This document shows, piece by piece, positions 16,866-26,553 of a DNA stretch of 64,000 nucleotides. Both the position numbers and the translations under genes were made by a program. Below the pieces are notes generated by a model. The model saw nothing but the letters and a program-made list of their open reading frames with translations, searched no databases and had not been told where the DNA came from. Each line of letters begins with the position of its first letter. Within the stretch, counting starts at the first letter, position 1. Source of the DNA: Sulfurospirillaceae bacterium (lineage in GTDB: Bacteria > Campylobacterota > Campylobacteria > Campylobacterales > Sulfurospirillaceae); assembly GCA_028692875.1 (NCBI GenBank), contig JAQUWL010000004.1, forward strand, positions 1-64,000, read 5' to 3'.

Positions 16866-17703
16866 ATCTTTTCTCTTTATAGAGATATTTAAGGGTCGCA
16901 ACGACAAAAAAAGTAAAAATAAACAAAAGCAGAGCACACAAAAAAATCGCCTTAAATGCAACTGACTCATAATCATTTGCATTAATAAGTGCGATATGTG
17001 ATGTTAGCGTTCTAGCAGAATCAAACAAAGTGTTTGGCATATGAAGAGAGTTTCCACTAAGCATCAAAGCTATCAAGGTATCGCCCACAGATCTAGCAAA
17101 TCCAAATACTATGGCACCTAAAAGTGCAGGTTTTGCTTGAGGCAACATAATCGAAAAAAAGACCTCTTTTTTTGTAGCCCCCAAACAAAGCGATGTTTTG
17201 ATGTGTTTTTTAGGCACTCCCCTAAAAGCACTTAGCATCATTACATAAATTGTTGGAAGAACAACAAAGGCAAGCACAAAAGAAGCTGTAAAAATAGAAA
17301 GTCCTTTTCCCATAAAAAAATATATATTTATAAGCGGAACTAGCAAAAAAAGTGCCACAAACGCATACAGAACAGTAGGCACACCTGCTAGCAATACAAT
17401 AATGCCTTCAACCACTGTAGCAATTTTTTTTGGCAAAAATCCCTCACTCAAACTTGCGAGTGAAAAACTCATCGCCGTAGCAAAAAAAGTTGCTAACACG
17501 CTAATATATATGGTGCCCAAAATCATCGGCAAAAGACCATACAAGCTCTTAGAAACATCCCATTTTTGAGTAAAAAACCCAACAAATATGGCTGAGTCAA
17601 AAAGAGGAATGGAAAAATATAGCAAAAATGCCAAAATTAAAAAGACGAGAGAGCTTGTTGTAATTACCGATACAACAAGCCCGAATTTAAACAAAAATTT
17701 CAT
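16858..17703 (-). CDS. pstC: Phosphate ABC transporter permease PstC
   Basis: 281 residues with six predicted membrane segments. The EAA loop reads SLCLGATKKEVFFSIMLPQA and is followed by GFARSVGDTLIALMLSGNS, the PstC counterpart of the PstA motif. It pairs with PstA. Its start codon overlaps the last base of the pstS stop, indicating translational coupling. A large exported domain is not present. Confidence 0.93.
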   Translation of the reverse strand: MKFLFKFGLVVSVITTSSLVFLILAFLLYFSIPLFDSAIFVGFFTQKWDVSKSLYGLLPMILGTIYISVLATFFATAMSFSLASLSEGFLPKKIATVVEGIIVLLAGVPTVLYAFVALFLLVPLINIYFFMGKGLSIFTASFVLAFVVLPTIYVMMLSAFRGVPKKHIKTSLCLGATKKEVFFSIMLPQAKPALLGAIVFGFARSVGDTLIALMLSGNSLHMPNTLFDSARTLTSHIALINANDYESVAFKAIFLCALLLFIFTFFVVATLKYLYKEKRYA

Positions 17704-18518
17704 TATTTTTTAGGGGCAATAAATCCATGTTTTTTTACAATATCTGCACCTTTTGGACTTTGCAAATAATCTATAAAAGCTTTTGCAAGTGGTTTTGGCT
17801 CACCTTTTGTGATTAGATATAAACCTCTTGAAACTTTATATTTACCATTAACGACATTGTCGATTGTTGGGCATACATCATCTATACACAAGAGCTTAAC
17901 ACTATCGTCCGCCACACCCAAAGATACAAAACCTATTGCGTTCAAATCGTTTGCAATAGCTGTTTTCATAGAGGCATTCGAGGCTACAACTTTTGCTTTA
18001 TCTGATATAACCCCTTTGTTGATACCTTTTTCCACAAAAACATCTTGAGTACCACTAGAAGAATCTCGAACATAAAGGTTGATTTCGCCTCCTTTAAATC
18101 CTAATTCCTCAAATGTTTTGACTTTGCCGCTAAAAATATCAATAAGCTGTGTTGTAATTAAATTTGAAAGTGGAGATTTTGGATTTACGACGATTCCTAT
18201 ACCATCAATCGCAAAAACAAAACTTTTCAGATTTGCTCTGTGAACCTCTTCTGCCTTAGGTGCTCTTCCAGAGTTGGCAATGTCTATCAAGCCCTCACTT
18301 ACTTGCTTTATGCCAACGCCACTTCCGCCACCAGCAATAGTAATATTGATAGCTGGATACGCTTGCATAATTTTTTTAACCACCTCTTTCTCACATTCAA
18401 CATGTGCCGTTCCGCCGGCGATATTTAAAGAACCACCAAGACCTTTAAAAATATCCAAATCACTTGCATGTAGAGACAAAAGTCCAACAAAACAGACCAA
18501 CAATAGTACTTTTTTCAT
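17703..18518 (-). CDS. pstS: Periplasmic phosphate-binding protein PstS
   Basis: 271 residues. Signal peptide MKKVLLLVCFVGLLSLHA, then a type II periplasmic binding fold. Ligand-binding loops show IAGGGSGVGIKQV, IANSGRAP and RDSSSGTQDVF, the usual phosphate contacts, and the C-terminal YLQSPKGADIVKKHGFIAP. It captures phosphate for PstCAB. It is first in pstSCAB; the 149-bp upstream region contains a 17-bp palindrome (18592-18608). No phoBR genes are in the window, although the response regulator at 1-563 is of the same class. Confidence 0.94.
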   Translation of the reverse strand: MKKVLLLVCFVGLLSLHASDLDIFKGLGGSLNIAGGTAHVECEKEVVKKIMQAYPAINITIAGGGSGVGIKQVSEGLIDIANSGRAPKAEEVHRANLKSFVFAIDGIGIVVNPKSPLSNLITTQLIDIFSGKVKTFEELGFKGGEINLYVRDSSSGTQDVFVEKGINKGVISDKAKVVASNASMKTAIANDLNAIGFVSLGVADDSVKLLCIDDVCPTIDNVVNGKYKVSRGLYLITKGEPKPLAKAFIDYLQSPKGADIVKKHGFIAPKK

Positions 18519-18591
18519 AGAAAACCTCCAAGATAGTTTAGAGGCATTGTGTAATGAAGCATAGAAGTTAAGTTAAAGACACCCTATGTTC

Positions 18592-18608
18592 TGCTTAAGC
18601 CTTAAGCA
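18592..18608. promoter_or_regulatory. Palindrome upstream of pstS
   Basis: TGCTTAAG (18592-18599), one central base, CTTAAGCA (18601-18608): a perfect 8-bp inverted repeat about 75 bp before the pstS start. No T run follows in either direction, so it is not a good terminator for lspA. It may be an operator for phosphate control. It does not look like an E. coli Pho box. Confidence 0.45.
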
Positions 18609-18667
18609 AATGCCAAATCAAAGGGATTGTAATATATTTTGGCTAAAAGTTTGTAAAAATAATGTTT

Positions 18668-19123
18668 TTACTGAGAGAGGGTTGCTCTTTTTTTACGAAA
18701 TGAAATCCAAAGCACAACTACTACACCCAAATCTATCATAACATCTGCAAAATTAAAAATAGCGAACTCAAAACCATAGTGCCAATAAAAATAATCCACC
18801 ACACCTTCGTGAATAAATCTATCGTAAATATTGCTACATGCAGCACCTAAAATAATCCCCGCAGGAATACAATACTCCTTGAAAATATCTTTATATAAAA
18901 GCAGATATACAATAATTCCAAAAATCAAAGCCATCTGAAGATATTTTAAATAACCATCCAAAAAAGAGAACATCGAAAATGCAACACCTTTATTATAGGT
19001 CAAAATAAGTGAAAAATAGTCGCTTCCCCAGCGAAAACCCTCCAGAAAAATGTTTTTAATCATCTGATCAACTACAAAAACACCCACAAAAAAGATGGCA
19101 AAAAAAAGAGTACTTCTAATCAT
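18668..19123 (-). CDS. lspA: Lipoprotein signal peptidase
   Basis: 151 residues, four membrane segments, with the conserved NKGVAFSMF, the aspartate in the [11 protein letters not shown] motif, and [20 protein letters not shown] carrying the second catalytic aspartate. It cleaves the signal peptide of prolipoproteins after lipidation and is needed by the several lipoproteins encoded in this window. It overlaps the glmM stop by 8 bp, so the pair is co-transcribed. Confidence 0.96.
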   Translation of the reverse strand: MIRSTLFFAIFFVGVFVVDQMIKNIFLEGFRWGSDYFSLILTYNKGVAFSMFSFLDGYLKYLQMALIFGIIVYLLLYKDIFKEYCIPAGIILGAACSNIYDRFIHEGVVDYFYWHYGFEFAIFNFADVMIDLGVVVVLWISFRKKRATLSQ

Positions 19124-20456
19124 TGAGTGTACTTTTTAATAATTTTAAAACTCTATCTATAGACTCTTCCAATACGCCTTCTTGTTTGCCTTCGAGTAAA
19201 ATACGCAATAAATTTTCAGTTCCAGAATAACGAATTAAAACTCTCACACCTTTTTTCTCTATCTCCTCGACAAGTTCGCAATATCCGTTGATTTCATTAA
19301 GTGGAATTTTTGTATTTACAGTAATATTTTGCTGCAACTGCGGATAAAGCTCAAAAGGATTTAACAGTACGCTCACTGGCTTTTTCTCTGTTAGCACACA
19401 CGCCATTACCGCAAGTGATGCAACTAAAGCATCGCCTGTTTTAGCAAAATCAGACAGTATAATATGACCGCTTTGCTCTCCTCCAAAATTCATCTGTTTG
19501 GACGCCAAAGTTTCCAAAACATATTTATCACCAACATCACAACGATAAGTTTGGATTTTATGTTTTGCTAAATAGTCCTCAAGTGCTTGATTACTCATTA
19601 CTGTAACGCATGCACCACTATTTTCAAGCTCATTTCTACTTTTCAAAAACGTGGCAAGTTTTCCCAAAAGCTTGTCGCCGTGAATAGGATTTCCCTTTTC
19701 ATCAACCACAACAAGCCTATCTGCATCACCATCAAAAGCAAATCCAATATCCGCTCTAAGCTTTCGCACCTCTTCGCCAAGCTCCTCTGGGTGTAGTGCT
19801 CCACAATTAAGATTGATATTGCTACCGTTTGGCTCATTGTTAATGATGATAACATCTGCACCAAGCTCATTGAAAACTGTTGGAGCCACCTTGTAAGCCG
19901 CACCATTTGCAGTATCTAGGACGATTCTTAGCCCTTTTAATGTAAAATTTTTAGGAAAAGAGTTTTTGATATGTACGATGTATCTGCCAATAACATCGTC
20001 CACTCTTTTAGACCTTCCAATGTCAAACTCGCTTTTTTGGTTCTTATCAATTATCTCATCATCATAATAAATCTTCTCAATCTCCGCTTCATCAGCTTCG
20101 CCTAGCTTATTGCCAAATGAGTCGAAAAATTTGATGCCATTGTCAAAATAAGGGTTATGTGATGCGCTAATCATAATACCAGCATCGCAACGCATATCTT
20201 CGGTTAAAAAGGCAATAGCAGGAGTAGGCATAGGACCGATTTGTCTAACATCATAACCTACTGCGGTAAGACCAGAAACGATAGCATTTTCTATCATATA
20301 GCCACTGCGTCTTGTGTCCTTTCCGACTAAGATTTTATTTGTAATTGAGTTTTTACGAAAGTAGATACCTGCGGCCATCGCTAAACGCATTGCCACAAAA
20401 GCGCTGAGTTTTTTACCAGCTTTTCCTCTAACGCCATCTGTTCCAAAAAGTTTCAT
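19116..20456 (-). CDS. glmM: Phosphoglucosamine mutase
   Basis: 446 residues from the ATG at 20456 ([15 protein letters not shown]); an upstream in-frame start at 20486 would cover the promoter. The phospho-serine loop is [19 protein letters not shown], the metal site [12 protein letters not shown], the sugar loop GGEQSGHI and the phosphate site [11 protein letters not shown]. It converts glucosamine-6-phosphate to glucosamine-1-phosphate for peptidoglycan and lipopolysaccharide. A TATAAT on the minus strand (complement of 20486-20491) is the likely -10 box. Confidence 0.97.
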   Translation of the reverse strand: MKLFGTDGVRGKAGKKLSAFVAMRLAMAAGIYFRKNSITNKILVGKDTRRSGYMIENAIVSGLTAVGYDVRQIGPMPTPAIAFLTEDMRCDAGIMISASHNPYFDNGIKFFDSFGNKLGEADEAEIEKIYYDDEIIDKNQKSEFDIGRSKRVDDVIGRYIVHIKNSFPKNFTLKGLRIVLDTANGAAYKVAPTVFNELGADVIIINNEPNGSNINLNCGALHPEELGEEVRKLRADIGFAFDGDADRLVVVDEKGNPIHGDKLLGKLATFLKSRNELENSGACVTVMSNQALEDYLAKHKIQTYRCDVGDKYVLETLASKQMNFGGEQSGHIILSDFAKTGDALVASLAVMACVLTEKKPVSVLLNPFELYPQLQQNITVNTKIPLNEINGYCELVEEIEKKGVRVLIRYSGTENLLRILLEGKQEGVLEESIDRVLKLLKSTLND

Positions 20457-20596
20457 TGAGTGTTCCTGTGCAAAATATTGCCCCAATTATAACAAAACTT
20501 TACTTCTTACTCGTATTGTATGGAACTATTTCAAAAAAAGAGCTATTTTTCGTTTAAATTGCCCTTAAAATAAGTTCGGTTTAATATTTATTTTTA

Positions 20597-20602
20597 TATA
20601 AT
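20597..20602 (+). promoter_or_regulatory. -10 box of the rpsT-prfA promoter
   Basis: A perfect TATAAT 31 bp before the rpsT start in a very A/T-rich stretch (20570-20602). No good -35 hexamer is present, as is usual for Campylobacterota sigma-70 promoters, which rely on the -10 box and periodic A/T runs. Confidence 0.55.
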
Positions 20603-20633
20603 CTACGCCTAAATTTAAGAGAAAGGCTTATCT

Positions 20634-20909
20634 ATGGCAAATCACAAGTCAGCAGAAAAGCGTATTAGACAAACTAAAGTAAGAACAGAGAGAAATAGAT
20701 TTTACAAAACTAGGATCAAAAATCTTACAAGAGCCGTCAAAGAAGCAGTCGAGGCTGGAGATAAAGCAGCAGCCGAATTGGCATTGAAAAATGTTAATAA
20801 GAGTTTTCACTCCTACTCAAGCAAGGGTATTTTAACTAAAAATACTGCTGCTAGACGTGTGAGCAGATTGTCTAAAATGGTACATACGCTAGGTAATGTT
20901 GCTGCATAA
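20634..20909 (+). CDS. rpsT: 30S ribosomal protein S20
   Basis: 91 residues, starting [20 protein letters not shown], with the conserved [15 protein letters not shown] near the C terminus. It is a three-helix protein binding 16S rRNA. GAGAAAGG precedes the start. It is followed 30 bp later by prfA on the same strand, a conserved pair in Campylobacterota. Confidence 0.97.
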   Translation: MANHKSAEKRIRQTKVRTERNRFYKTRIKNLTRAVKEAVEAGDKAAAELALKNVNKSFHSYSSKGILTKNTAARRVSRLSKMVHTLGNVAA

Positions 20910-20939
20910 CTTGCGGCAACTTCCCTCCTCTATCTCTAC

Positions 20940-22007
20940 ATGTTAAAAGAAAAATTACTTCCTTTCATAAAACGCTATGATGAGTTAACAGCTCTTTTAA
21001 GTAGCCCCGATATAGCAAATGATATCAAAAAGATGACAGCTCTATCGAAAGAGCAAGCTAGCATTGAAGATATTAAAGATAAAACTCAAGAGTACATAGC
21101 AACACTTAAAAATATTGATGATAATCGCCTCATGCTAGATGATGAAGAGCTTGGCGAACTGGCTAAAGAGGATTTAAAATACCTCGAAGGCAAAAAAGAG
21201 GCTCTAGAAGACGAGATAAAACTTCTTCTTTTGCCAACAGACCCAAATGATGACAGAAATATATTTTTGGAAATTAGAGCGGGAACAGGTGGCGATGAAG
21301 CTGCTATTTTTGCATCAGATCTTTTTAAATCATATTTACGTTATGCTGAAAACAGAGGATGGAAAGTCGAGATTGTCTCCATAAGTGAAGGTGTGTTAAA
21401 CGGCTTCAAAGAGGTTATCGCACTCATCAAAGGACAAGGGGCTTTTTCAAGGCTAAAATATGAAGGTGGAGTACATCGAGTTCAGCGTGTTCCGTTAACA
21501 GAGTCCCAAGGACGTGTTCACACCTCAGCAGTTACTGTAGCAGTTATGCCTGAAGTGGAAGATGTTGATATAGAAATAGGTGCCAACGACCTAAAAATTG
21601 ACGTTATGAGATCTTCTGGAAACGGCGGTCAATCAGTAAATACAACCGATAGTGCTGTACGAATAACTCACTTGCCAACAGGTATTGTGGTTGTAAATCA
21701 AGATGGAAAATCACAGCACAAAAACAAAGATGCTGCAATGAAAATATTAAAAGCAAAACTTTATGACTTAGAGCTTCAAGAGAGAAACGCCAAAGAGAGT
21801 GAAGCCAGAAAGGCTCAAGTAGGTTCAGGCGACAGAAGTGCACGTATACGCACATATAACTACCCACAAAATCGCATAACAGACCATCGTATTGGATTGA
21901 CACTTTATCGTCTTGATGCGATTATGGAAGGCGGATTGTATGATGAGATTATTGAGCCTATCATTGCTCACTATCAAGCAGAGCTTATTAAAGAGGCGGG
22001 ATTATAA
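20940..22007 (+). CDS. prfA: Peptide chain release factor 1
   Basis: 355 residues. The stop-codon-reading region and the GGQ loop ([20 protein letters not shown], about 222-241) are intact, with [17 protein letters not shown] downstream. It releases peptides at UAA and UAG. The start codon is part of a CTACATGTT sequence. It converges on the Bax-like gene with only 2 bp between stops and no visible terminator. Confidence 0.97.
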   Translation: MLKEKLLPFIKRYDELTALLSSPDIANDIKKMTALSKEQASIEDIKDKTQEYIATLKNIDDNRLMLDDEELGELAKEDLKYLEGKKEALEDEIKLLLLPTDPNDDRNIFLEIRAGTGGDEAAIFASDLFKSYLRYAENRGWKVEIVSISEGVLNGFKEVIALIKGQGAFSRLKYEGGVHRVQRVPLTESQGRVHTSAVTVAVMPEVEDVDIEIGANDLKIDVMRSSGNGGQSVNTTDSAVRITHLPTGIVVVNQDGKSQHKNKDAAMKILKAKLYDLELQERNAKESEARKAQVGSGDRSARIRTYNYPQNRITDHRIGLTLYRLDAIMEGGLYDEIIEPIIAHYQAELIKEAGL

Positions 22008-22009
22008 AG

Positions 22010-22765
22010 CTAGTTTTGTCTCTCTTTAGATTTAGTATCAAAATATAAAAGATTGTTTTGAGATAGCACTTTTTGGATTTTTTTAACATACTCTTGCCTT
22101 AACTCCGAGTAATTTTCCATAGTTAAAGCTGCTTGCTTTCCGCCAAAATTTTCATTATTTACTCTTGCTCTCAGACGCTCTGCTCTAAACTCTTCATAAG
22201 ATGCATGTTTATTAAGATTTAACATGTAAGCATTCACAGAGTTTTGCAAAGAGGAAAAAATTCTTAACATATGGGTTTTGCCCTCTTCTCGCTCTTCTGG
22301 AATAATGCCTTTTCCTGTAAATGTCCAGTGCCCAAAAAGATTATTTGCCTCCCTTGCAAATCTACTCTTGCCCCAACCGCTCTCAATGGCACTTTGAGCA
22401 AGAGCTAGAGAAACAGGAATCTCATCAATTTTTTTTAAAAACTCATCCTTGTCAAAAAGATTTCTAATGCCATATTTTTCCCTAAGAGCTATCAAGCGTC
22501 CTAGCTCTTTATGACCCAAACCTCGAAAAGCATCTGCCATAGCTTTAGAAAAAAAATCAACCACAAAAGCCCTTTCCGCTCCTATATTTTCATTATTTTT
22601 TTCCACAAAAGGCTTGATAATTTTTATAAATTCCTCTTTTTGCTTTTCAATATCTTCAATTTTATAATACGATGCTGGAAAACCTGCTGCCTTTACACAA
22701 GAGAGTGAAAATAGAAAAACTCCCAAAACAAAAGAGGCTATAAGTGGTTTTAAAACAATTTTCAT
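22010..22765 (-). CDS. Bax-like exported glucosaminidase
   Basis: 251 residues. Signal sequence (about 1-26, ending VKAAG), then a glucosaminidase-type lysozyme-fold domain. The stretch VSLALAQSAIESGWGKSRFA contains the catalytic glutamate, followed by NNLFGHWTF, SVNAYMLNLNKHASYEEFRA and MENYSELRQEYVKKI. It should cut peptidoglycan glycan strands in the periplasm. It is the last gene of the operon speE-like-coaE-dapF-bax; its start overlaps the dapF stop. E. coli bax is the named relative. Confidence 0.88.
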   Translation of the reverse strand: MKIVLKPLIASFVLGVFLFSLSCVKAAGFPASYYKIEDIEKQKEEFIKIIKPFVEKNNENIGAERAFVVDFFSKAMADAFRGLGHKELGRLIALREKYGIRNLFDKDEFLKKIDEIPVSLALAQSAIESGWGKSRFAREANNLFGHWTFTGKGIIPEEREEGKTHMLRIFSSLQNSVNAYMLNLNKHASYEEFRAERLRARVNNENFGGKQAALTMENYSELRQEYVKKIQKVLSQNNLLYFDTKSKERQN

Positions 22766-23517
22766 TAGAAATATGACAACTCAATATCTGTCTCAAAAAC
22801 ACGATGCACTTCGCCTTTAAAATAGAGGTTGCCTTCGTCCATTTTGAGGTATAGCTCTTCTTGACTTTTTGGATATACACGCACTGTAGAGGCAACTAAG
22901 CCTTGTAAAAAAGCACAATAAAATGATGCTGCCATCCCCGTTCCGCAAGCCAAAGTTTCATCTTCGACCCCTCGCTCGTATGTCCTTACATGTAGGTCTT
23001 CATCTTTAATATAGGCAAAATTTACATTGGTATTGTACTTGTATCGCATTTGTCTTGCTATATCTTTATCAAACACATCAGCGGTATCTGCAAAAGTTAC
23101 TAGATGAGGCACGCCTGTATCTACAAAATGCCATACAAATCCCATCTCTTCAAAAATATCACTAAGAATTTGTGGTTGTGTTAATTGTGTCTCGACCATA
23201 TTTCCATCAACTGTAGAGCTAATAACTCCAGCTCCTGTTAAAAATGTCATTTTTTCTTTGGCTAATCCGTTATGATAAGCATAGTGAGCACACGCTCTAG
23301 TACCATTTCCGCACATCGAGGCCTCACTGCCATCACTATTATAAAATTGCCACTTAAAATCACAAACAGAATTAGGCAGCAATACAATGAGTCCGTCTGC
23401 ACCTACGCCCTCTTGACGATGACATAACTTGCGAGCCAAAGTGCTTGCATCAAACTCCTTAAAAGTATGGAAAATGACAAAATCATTACCACTTGCATTA
23501 TATTTTGTGACGTGCAT
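22765..23517 (-). CDS. dapF: Diaminopimelate epimerase
   Basis: 250 residues. Both active-site cysteines are present, in MCGNGTRACAHYAY and ETLACGTGMAASF, with N-terminal KYNASGNDFVIF binding substrate. It converts LL- to meso-diaminopimelate for peptidoglycan and lysine. It overlaps coaE by 20 bp at its start. Pairing with a peptidoglycan hydrolase gene is a reasonable functional link. Confidence 0.96.
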   Translation of the reverse strand: MHVTKYNASGNDFVIFHTFKEFDASTLARKLCHRQEGVGADGLIVLLPNSVCDFKWQFYNSDGSEASMCGNGTRACAHYAYHNGLAKEKMTFLTGAGVISSTVDGNMVETQLTQPQILSDIFEEMGFVWHFVDTGVPHLVTFADTADVFDKDIARQMRYKYNTNVNFAYIKDEDLHVRTYERGVEDETLACGTGMAASFYCAFLQGLVASTVRVYPKSQEELYLKMDEGNLYFKGEVHRVFETDIELSYF

Positions 23518-24109
23518 CGCTTCCTCTTATAAAATCCACAAATTTTTCCACCTCATCTTGAAGGTGTTTTAAATCAAACGAATTGTCAATAATCCAATCC
23601 GCTTTTTCACGCTTTGCTTCGATATCTATCTGTGCATCAATACGCATTCTTGCCTCATCAGCACTCAAGCCCTCTCTGCCAATAAGTCTTTTTAGCTGAA
23701 TCTCCTGTGGCACATACACCAAAGCAACATTTTTGCATTTATACCCGCCACTTTCGAAATATAAAGGTATGTCAATGATATATGGCACTTTAAACTCATC
23801 TCGCTGAAGACTTTGACGCTCTATCTCTTTTTGAATCAAAGGGTGCATAAATGAGTTAAGTTTCTTTCTCTTGTTTTCATTGCTAAAAATTATTTGTCCG
23901 AGAATTTTTCTGTCTATTTTTCCATTTTTTGCCAAAATATCATCATCGTCAAAAAGCTCCAAAATCTCTGCTTGATGTTCGTTAAAAACCTCTTTAGCAA
24001 TCACATCAGCGTCAATAATATAAAAACCGTGAAGCTTTAGAAGATTGCATACGGTACTTTTTCCGCTTGCAATCCCTCCTGTTAGCGCCACGCCGTACTT
24101 ACATGTCAT
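23498..24109 (-). CDS. coaE: Dephospho-CoA kinase
   Basis: 203 residues. P-loop LTGGIASGKSTVCNLL at the N terminus, the DADVIAKEV substrate motif, HPLIQKEIER and the lid region LIGREGLSADEARMRI. It phosphorylates dephospho-CoA, the last step of CoA synthesis. Start overlaps the last base of the upstream spermidine-synthase-like gene. The order speE-like/coaE/dapF is one I associate with Campylobacterota. Confidence 0.96.
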   Translation of the reverse strand: MTCKYGVALTGGIASGKSTVCNLLKLHGFYIIDADVIAKEVFNEHQAEILELFDDDDILAKNGKIDRKILGQIIFSNENKRKKLNSFMHPLIQKEIERQSLQRDEFKVPYIIDIPLYFESGGYKCKNVALVYVPQEIQLKRLIGREGLSADEARMRIDAQIDIEAKREKADWIIDNSFDLKHLQDEVEKFVDFIRGSDARHKI

Positions 24110-24669
24110 TACTGCTTTAAAACCCCAGCAAGCTCGGCTCTTAGATAATTTGGCAAGACAAATACTGCTCCATGTATCTCAGTATTGTAATAGCTTAAGC
24201 CTTCAAGCAAATCAGAACGCTGTAAAACGATATCAGCCGTTGGATGATACTTTTTGGAGATAAAAATTGCTGTGTGCATCTGATTTTTGGTATCACAAAA
24301 ACGATACGGCATAACTATCTCAAAAAGTGATGAAAAACGCTCCATGTCAGCTTTTAATGCCTTACTCCAAACTACTATCAAGCCTTTTTCTTTTACTATT
24401 CGATTGAGCTGAGCACTCATAATCAGCGTATTTAAATCCGAACTATCTACCATTGCAACATCGTAGTATTGAGCTTCTTCATTCTCACAAAACGATATAG
24501 CATCTTCGATATTGCATTGTTTAAAAGATTGATTTTCATATTTTAAAAACTCTTGCTCTATAAATTTATTGTCCGAAATAACTAAAACTTGTTTGGGCTC
24601 TTTGTGACTACAAATCGCTACATGTACCATCATTTCGGCACAAACAGTACCACTTTCAATGAAATTCAT
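24109..24669 (-). CDS. N-terminally shortened spermidine-synthase-like protein
   Basis: 186 residues from the ATG at 24669. IESGTVCAEMMVHVAICSH aligns with the region just inside aminopropyltransferases, QVLVISDN is the start of the SAM/Rossmann part, and YYNTEIHGAVFVLPNYL is the diagnostic C-terminal motif of spermidine synthases. The usual N-terminal beta-barrel (about 60-75 residues) is missing, and no start upstream could supply it. Catalytic GDGDGG-like and Asp motifs are not visible. It may be a non-catalytic relative or an enzyme of altered activity. It begins the operon with coaE. Confidence 0.72.
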   Translation of the reverse strand: MNFIESGTVCAEMMVHVAICSHKEPKQVLVISDNKFIEQEFLKYENQSFKQCNIEDAISFCENEEAQYYDVAMVDSSDLNTLIMSAQLNRIVKEKGLIVVWSKALKADMERFSSLFEIVMPYRFCDTKNQMHTAIFISKKYHPTADIVLQRSDLLEGLSYYNTEIHGAVFVLPNYLRAELAGVLKQ

Positions 24670-24697
24670 AAACAATTAGCCTTTTTATTTTTAGGAC

Positions 24698-24723
24698 GAT
24701 TTTAACATAGTTTTGTTAAAATC
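24698..24723. promoter_or_regulatory. Palindromic divergent promoter between speE-like gene and purM
   Basis: GATTTTAACA (24698-24707), six bases, TGTTAAAATC (24714-24723): a perfect 10-bp inverted repeat midway between the divergent genes. Each arm contains TGTTAAAAT, an extended -10-like sequence in opposite orientation, so one element may serve both directions. Confidence 0.5.
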
Positions 24724-24770
24724 AATTAAAATTATTTTGGTAGAAAATACCTCAAAAAAAGGGAACAGAT

Positions 24771-25766
24771 ATGAGTACGGTAAGCTACAAAGACGCCGGT
24801 GTAGACATTGATGCGGGTAACCAATTTGTCGAAGATATTAAACCTTTAGTAAAATCTACATTCGATGCCAATGTAATTGGCGGAATAGGCTCTTTTGCAG
24901 GTGCGTACGAACTTCCAAATGGATATAAAAAACCTGTCATTTTGGGTGCTACTGATGGCGTTGGTACCAAATTAAAACTTGCTATTGATTCTGGAATCTA
25001 TGATACCGTTGGGGTTGATTTAGTTGCCATGTGTGCTAACGATTTGATTTGCAACTTTGGCACACCGCTTTTCTTTTTGGACTACTATGCAATGGGAAAA
25101 TTGGAGCTAGATGCTTCTGTATCTATTGTTAGCGGAATTGCTAAGGGATGTATTGAGGCGGAATGCTCTTTAATAGGTGGTGAAACGGCAGAGATGCCTG
25201 GAATGTACCATGGAAAAGATTTTGATTTAGCTGGATTTGCCGTAGGCATTGCAGAAAAAGAGGAGATGAACAGACTCCCACATGTAAAAGCAGGGGATGT
25301 CTTAATAGCACTTCCTAGTTCAGGTGTGCATTCAAACGGATTTTCACTTGTGCGAAAACTCTTTTTTGAAAAACTAGACTACAAATTTGACACTATTGTT
25401 GATGGAAAGCCATTGATTGAACTTCTTTTAACTCCGACTAGACTGTATGTAAAACTCTTTAAAAAACTCAAAAGCAAAATCAACGCTTTGGCTCATATAA
25501 CGGGTGGTGGCATAGTGGAAAATCTTCCTCGCGTGCTTCCTGAGGGTTTACAAGCTCTTATTTATAAAGACAAAATCAAAACTTTGCCAGTATTTGATAT
25601 TATGAGCAAACATGTAGAAGAGAGCGAAATGTACCGCACTTTCAATATGGGCGTGGGCATGGTTTGGGTTGTAAGTCCAGAAAATGTTCAAGAGGTGTTA
25701 GCAAACAGTGATGGGTATGTTATCGGCGAACTAAAAAAGGGCGAACGTAGTGCAATAATGGTCTAA
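24771..25766 (+). CDS. purM: Phosphoribosylformylglycinamidine cyclo-ligase
   Basis: 331 residues. The N-terminal YKDAGVDIDAGNQFVEDIKP, the ATP-binding LGATDGVGTKLKLA, GGETAEMPGMY, and GGGIVENLPRVLP are diagnostic of AIR synthase. It closes the imidazole ring in purine synthesis. AAAGGGAACAGAT precedes the ATG. It is followed 1 bp later by the YdcF-like gene, so the two are coupled. Confidence 0.97.
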   Translation: MSTVSYKDAGVDIDAGNQFVEDIKPLVKSTFDANVIGGIGSFAGAYELPNGYKKPVILGATDGVGTKLKLAIDSGIYDTVGVDLVAMCANDLICNFGTPLFFLDYYAMGKLELDASVSIVSGIAKGCIEAECSLIGGETAEMPGMYHGKDFDLAGFAVGIAEKEEMNRLPHVKAGDVLIALPSSGVHSNGFSLVRKLFFEKLDYKFDTIVDGKPLIELLLTPTRLYVKLFKKLKSKINALAHITGGGIVENLPRVLPEGLQALIYKDKIKTLPVFDIMSKHVEESEMYRTFNMGVGMVWVVSPENVQEVLANSDGYVIGELKKGERSAIMV

Positions 25767-25767
25767 T

Positions 25768-26553
25768 ATGGGCATTATGTATATCCTCTCAAAGATTTTT
25801 ACTTTTATAGTGTTATCGCCTGTTATCTTCATAATAGCACTTTTTATGGGAGCGTTTTTGGCAAAAAAGTTTAAAAAAACAATTTTGCTGTGCGCTCTTG
25901 CGTTATACCTTTTGTCTATATCATTTGTTTCAAATATGCTTTTGTCGCCACTGGAGCGTCCGTACAATTTGCCCACTTCGCAAGCCAATGCCGATGCGGT
26001 TATAGTTCTATCTGGTGGACACATACCCAAAAGTGCGAACTTGCCTTTGGGCGCAGATGCTACTAAAAGGGCTTTGTGGGGAGTTATGCTAGCAAAATCA
26101 AAAAACCTTCCACTTCTATTTAGTGGGGCTGGACTAAAAGAGTATAAAGAAAGTGATGCTTTTTTAGATATGACACACGAGCTTGGCTCAATGCTAGAGA
26201 TAGCACTTCCGCAAAACAAGATATTTACACCAAAACAGTTTTCGATTTTAATAGAAGATAAAAGTTTAGATACTTACGAAAATGCCAAATTGAGTCAAAA
26301 ATTTTTCAAAGATAACGGCATTGAAAACCCTCGCATTTACCTAGTTACCTCGGCGTACCACATGGAGCGTTCAAAACGTCTATATGAACATTTTGGATTT
26401 AAAGTAACTCCTTCGGCAACTGATTTTAAACTAGGTCCCAAAGAGCCTACTAATTTAATGAATTTTGTGCCGAATTTCCATTTTATGAATTTAAGCTATA
26501 CCGCTTTACACGAATATGCGGGTCTACTTAGTCTTAAACTTAGAGGGATTTAG
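25768..26553 (+). CDS. YdcF/ElyC family (DUF218) membrane protein
   Basis: 261 residues. Two N-terminal membrane segments (about 6-30 and 38-58) precede a DUF218 domain: DAVIVLSGGHIP (about 90), KSKNLPLLFSGAG, SLDTYENAKLSQKF and YLVTSAYHMERSKRLYEHFG. The layout matches E. coli ElyC/YdcF, envelope proteins linked to peptidoglycan or lipid-carrier metabolism. The enzymatic reaction is not established. Its stop overlaps the stop of the convergent antiporter gene by 4 bp. Confidence 0.87.
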   Translation: MGIMYILSKIFTFIVLSPVIFIIALFMGAFLAKKFKKTILLCALALYLLSISFVSNMLLSPLERPYNLPTSQANADAVIVLSGGHIPKSANLPLGADATKRALWGVMLAKSKNLPLLFSGAGLKEYKESDAFLDMTHELGSMLEIALPQNKIFTPKQFSILIEDKSLDTYENAKLSQKFFKDNGIENPRIYLVTSAYHMERSKRLYEHFGFKVTPSATDFKLGPKEPTNLMNFVPNFHFMNLSYTALHEYAGLLSLKLRGI

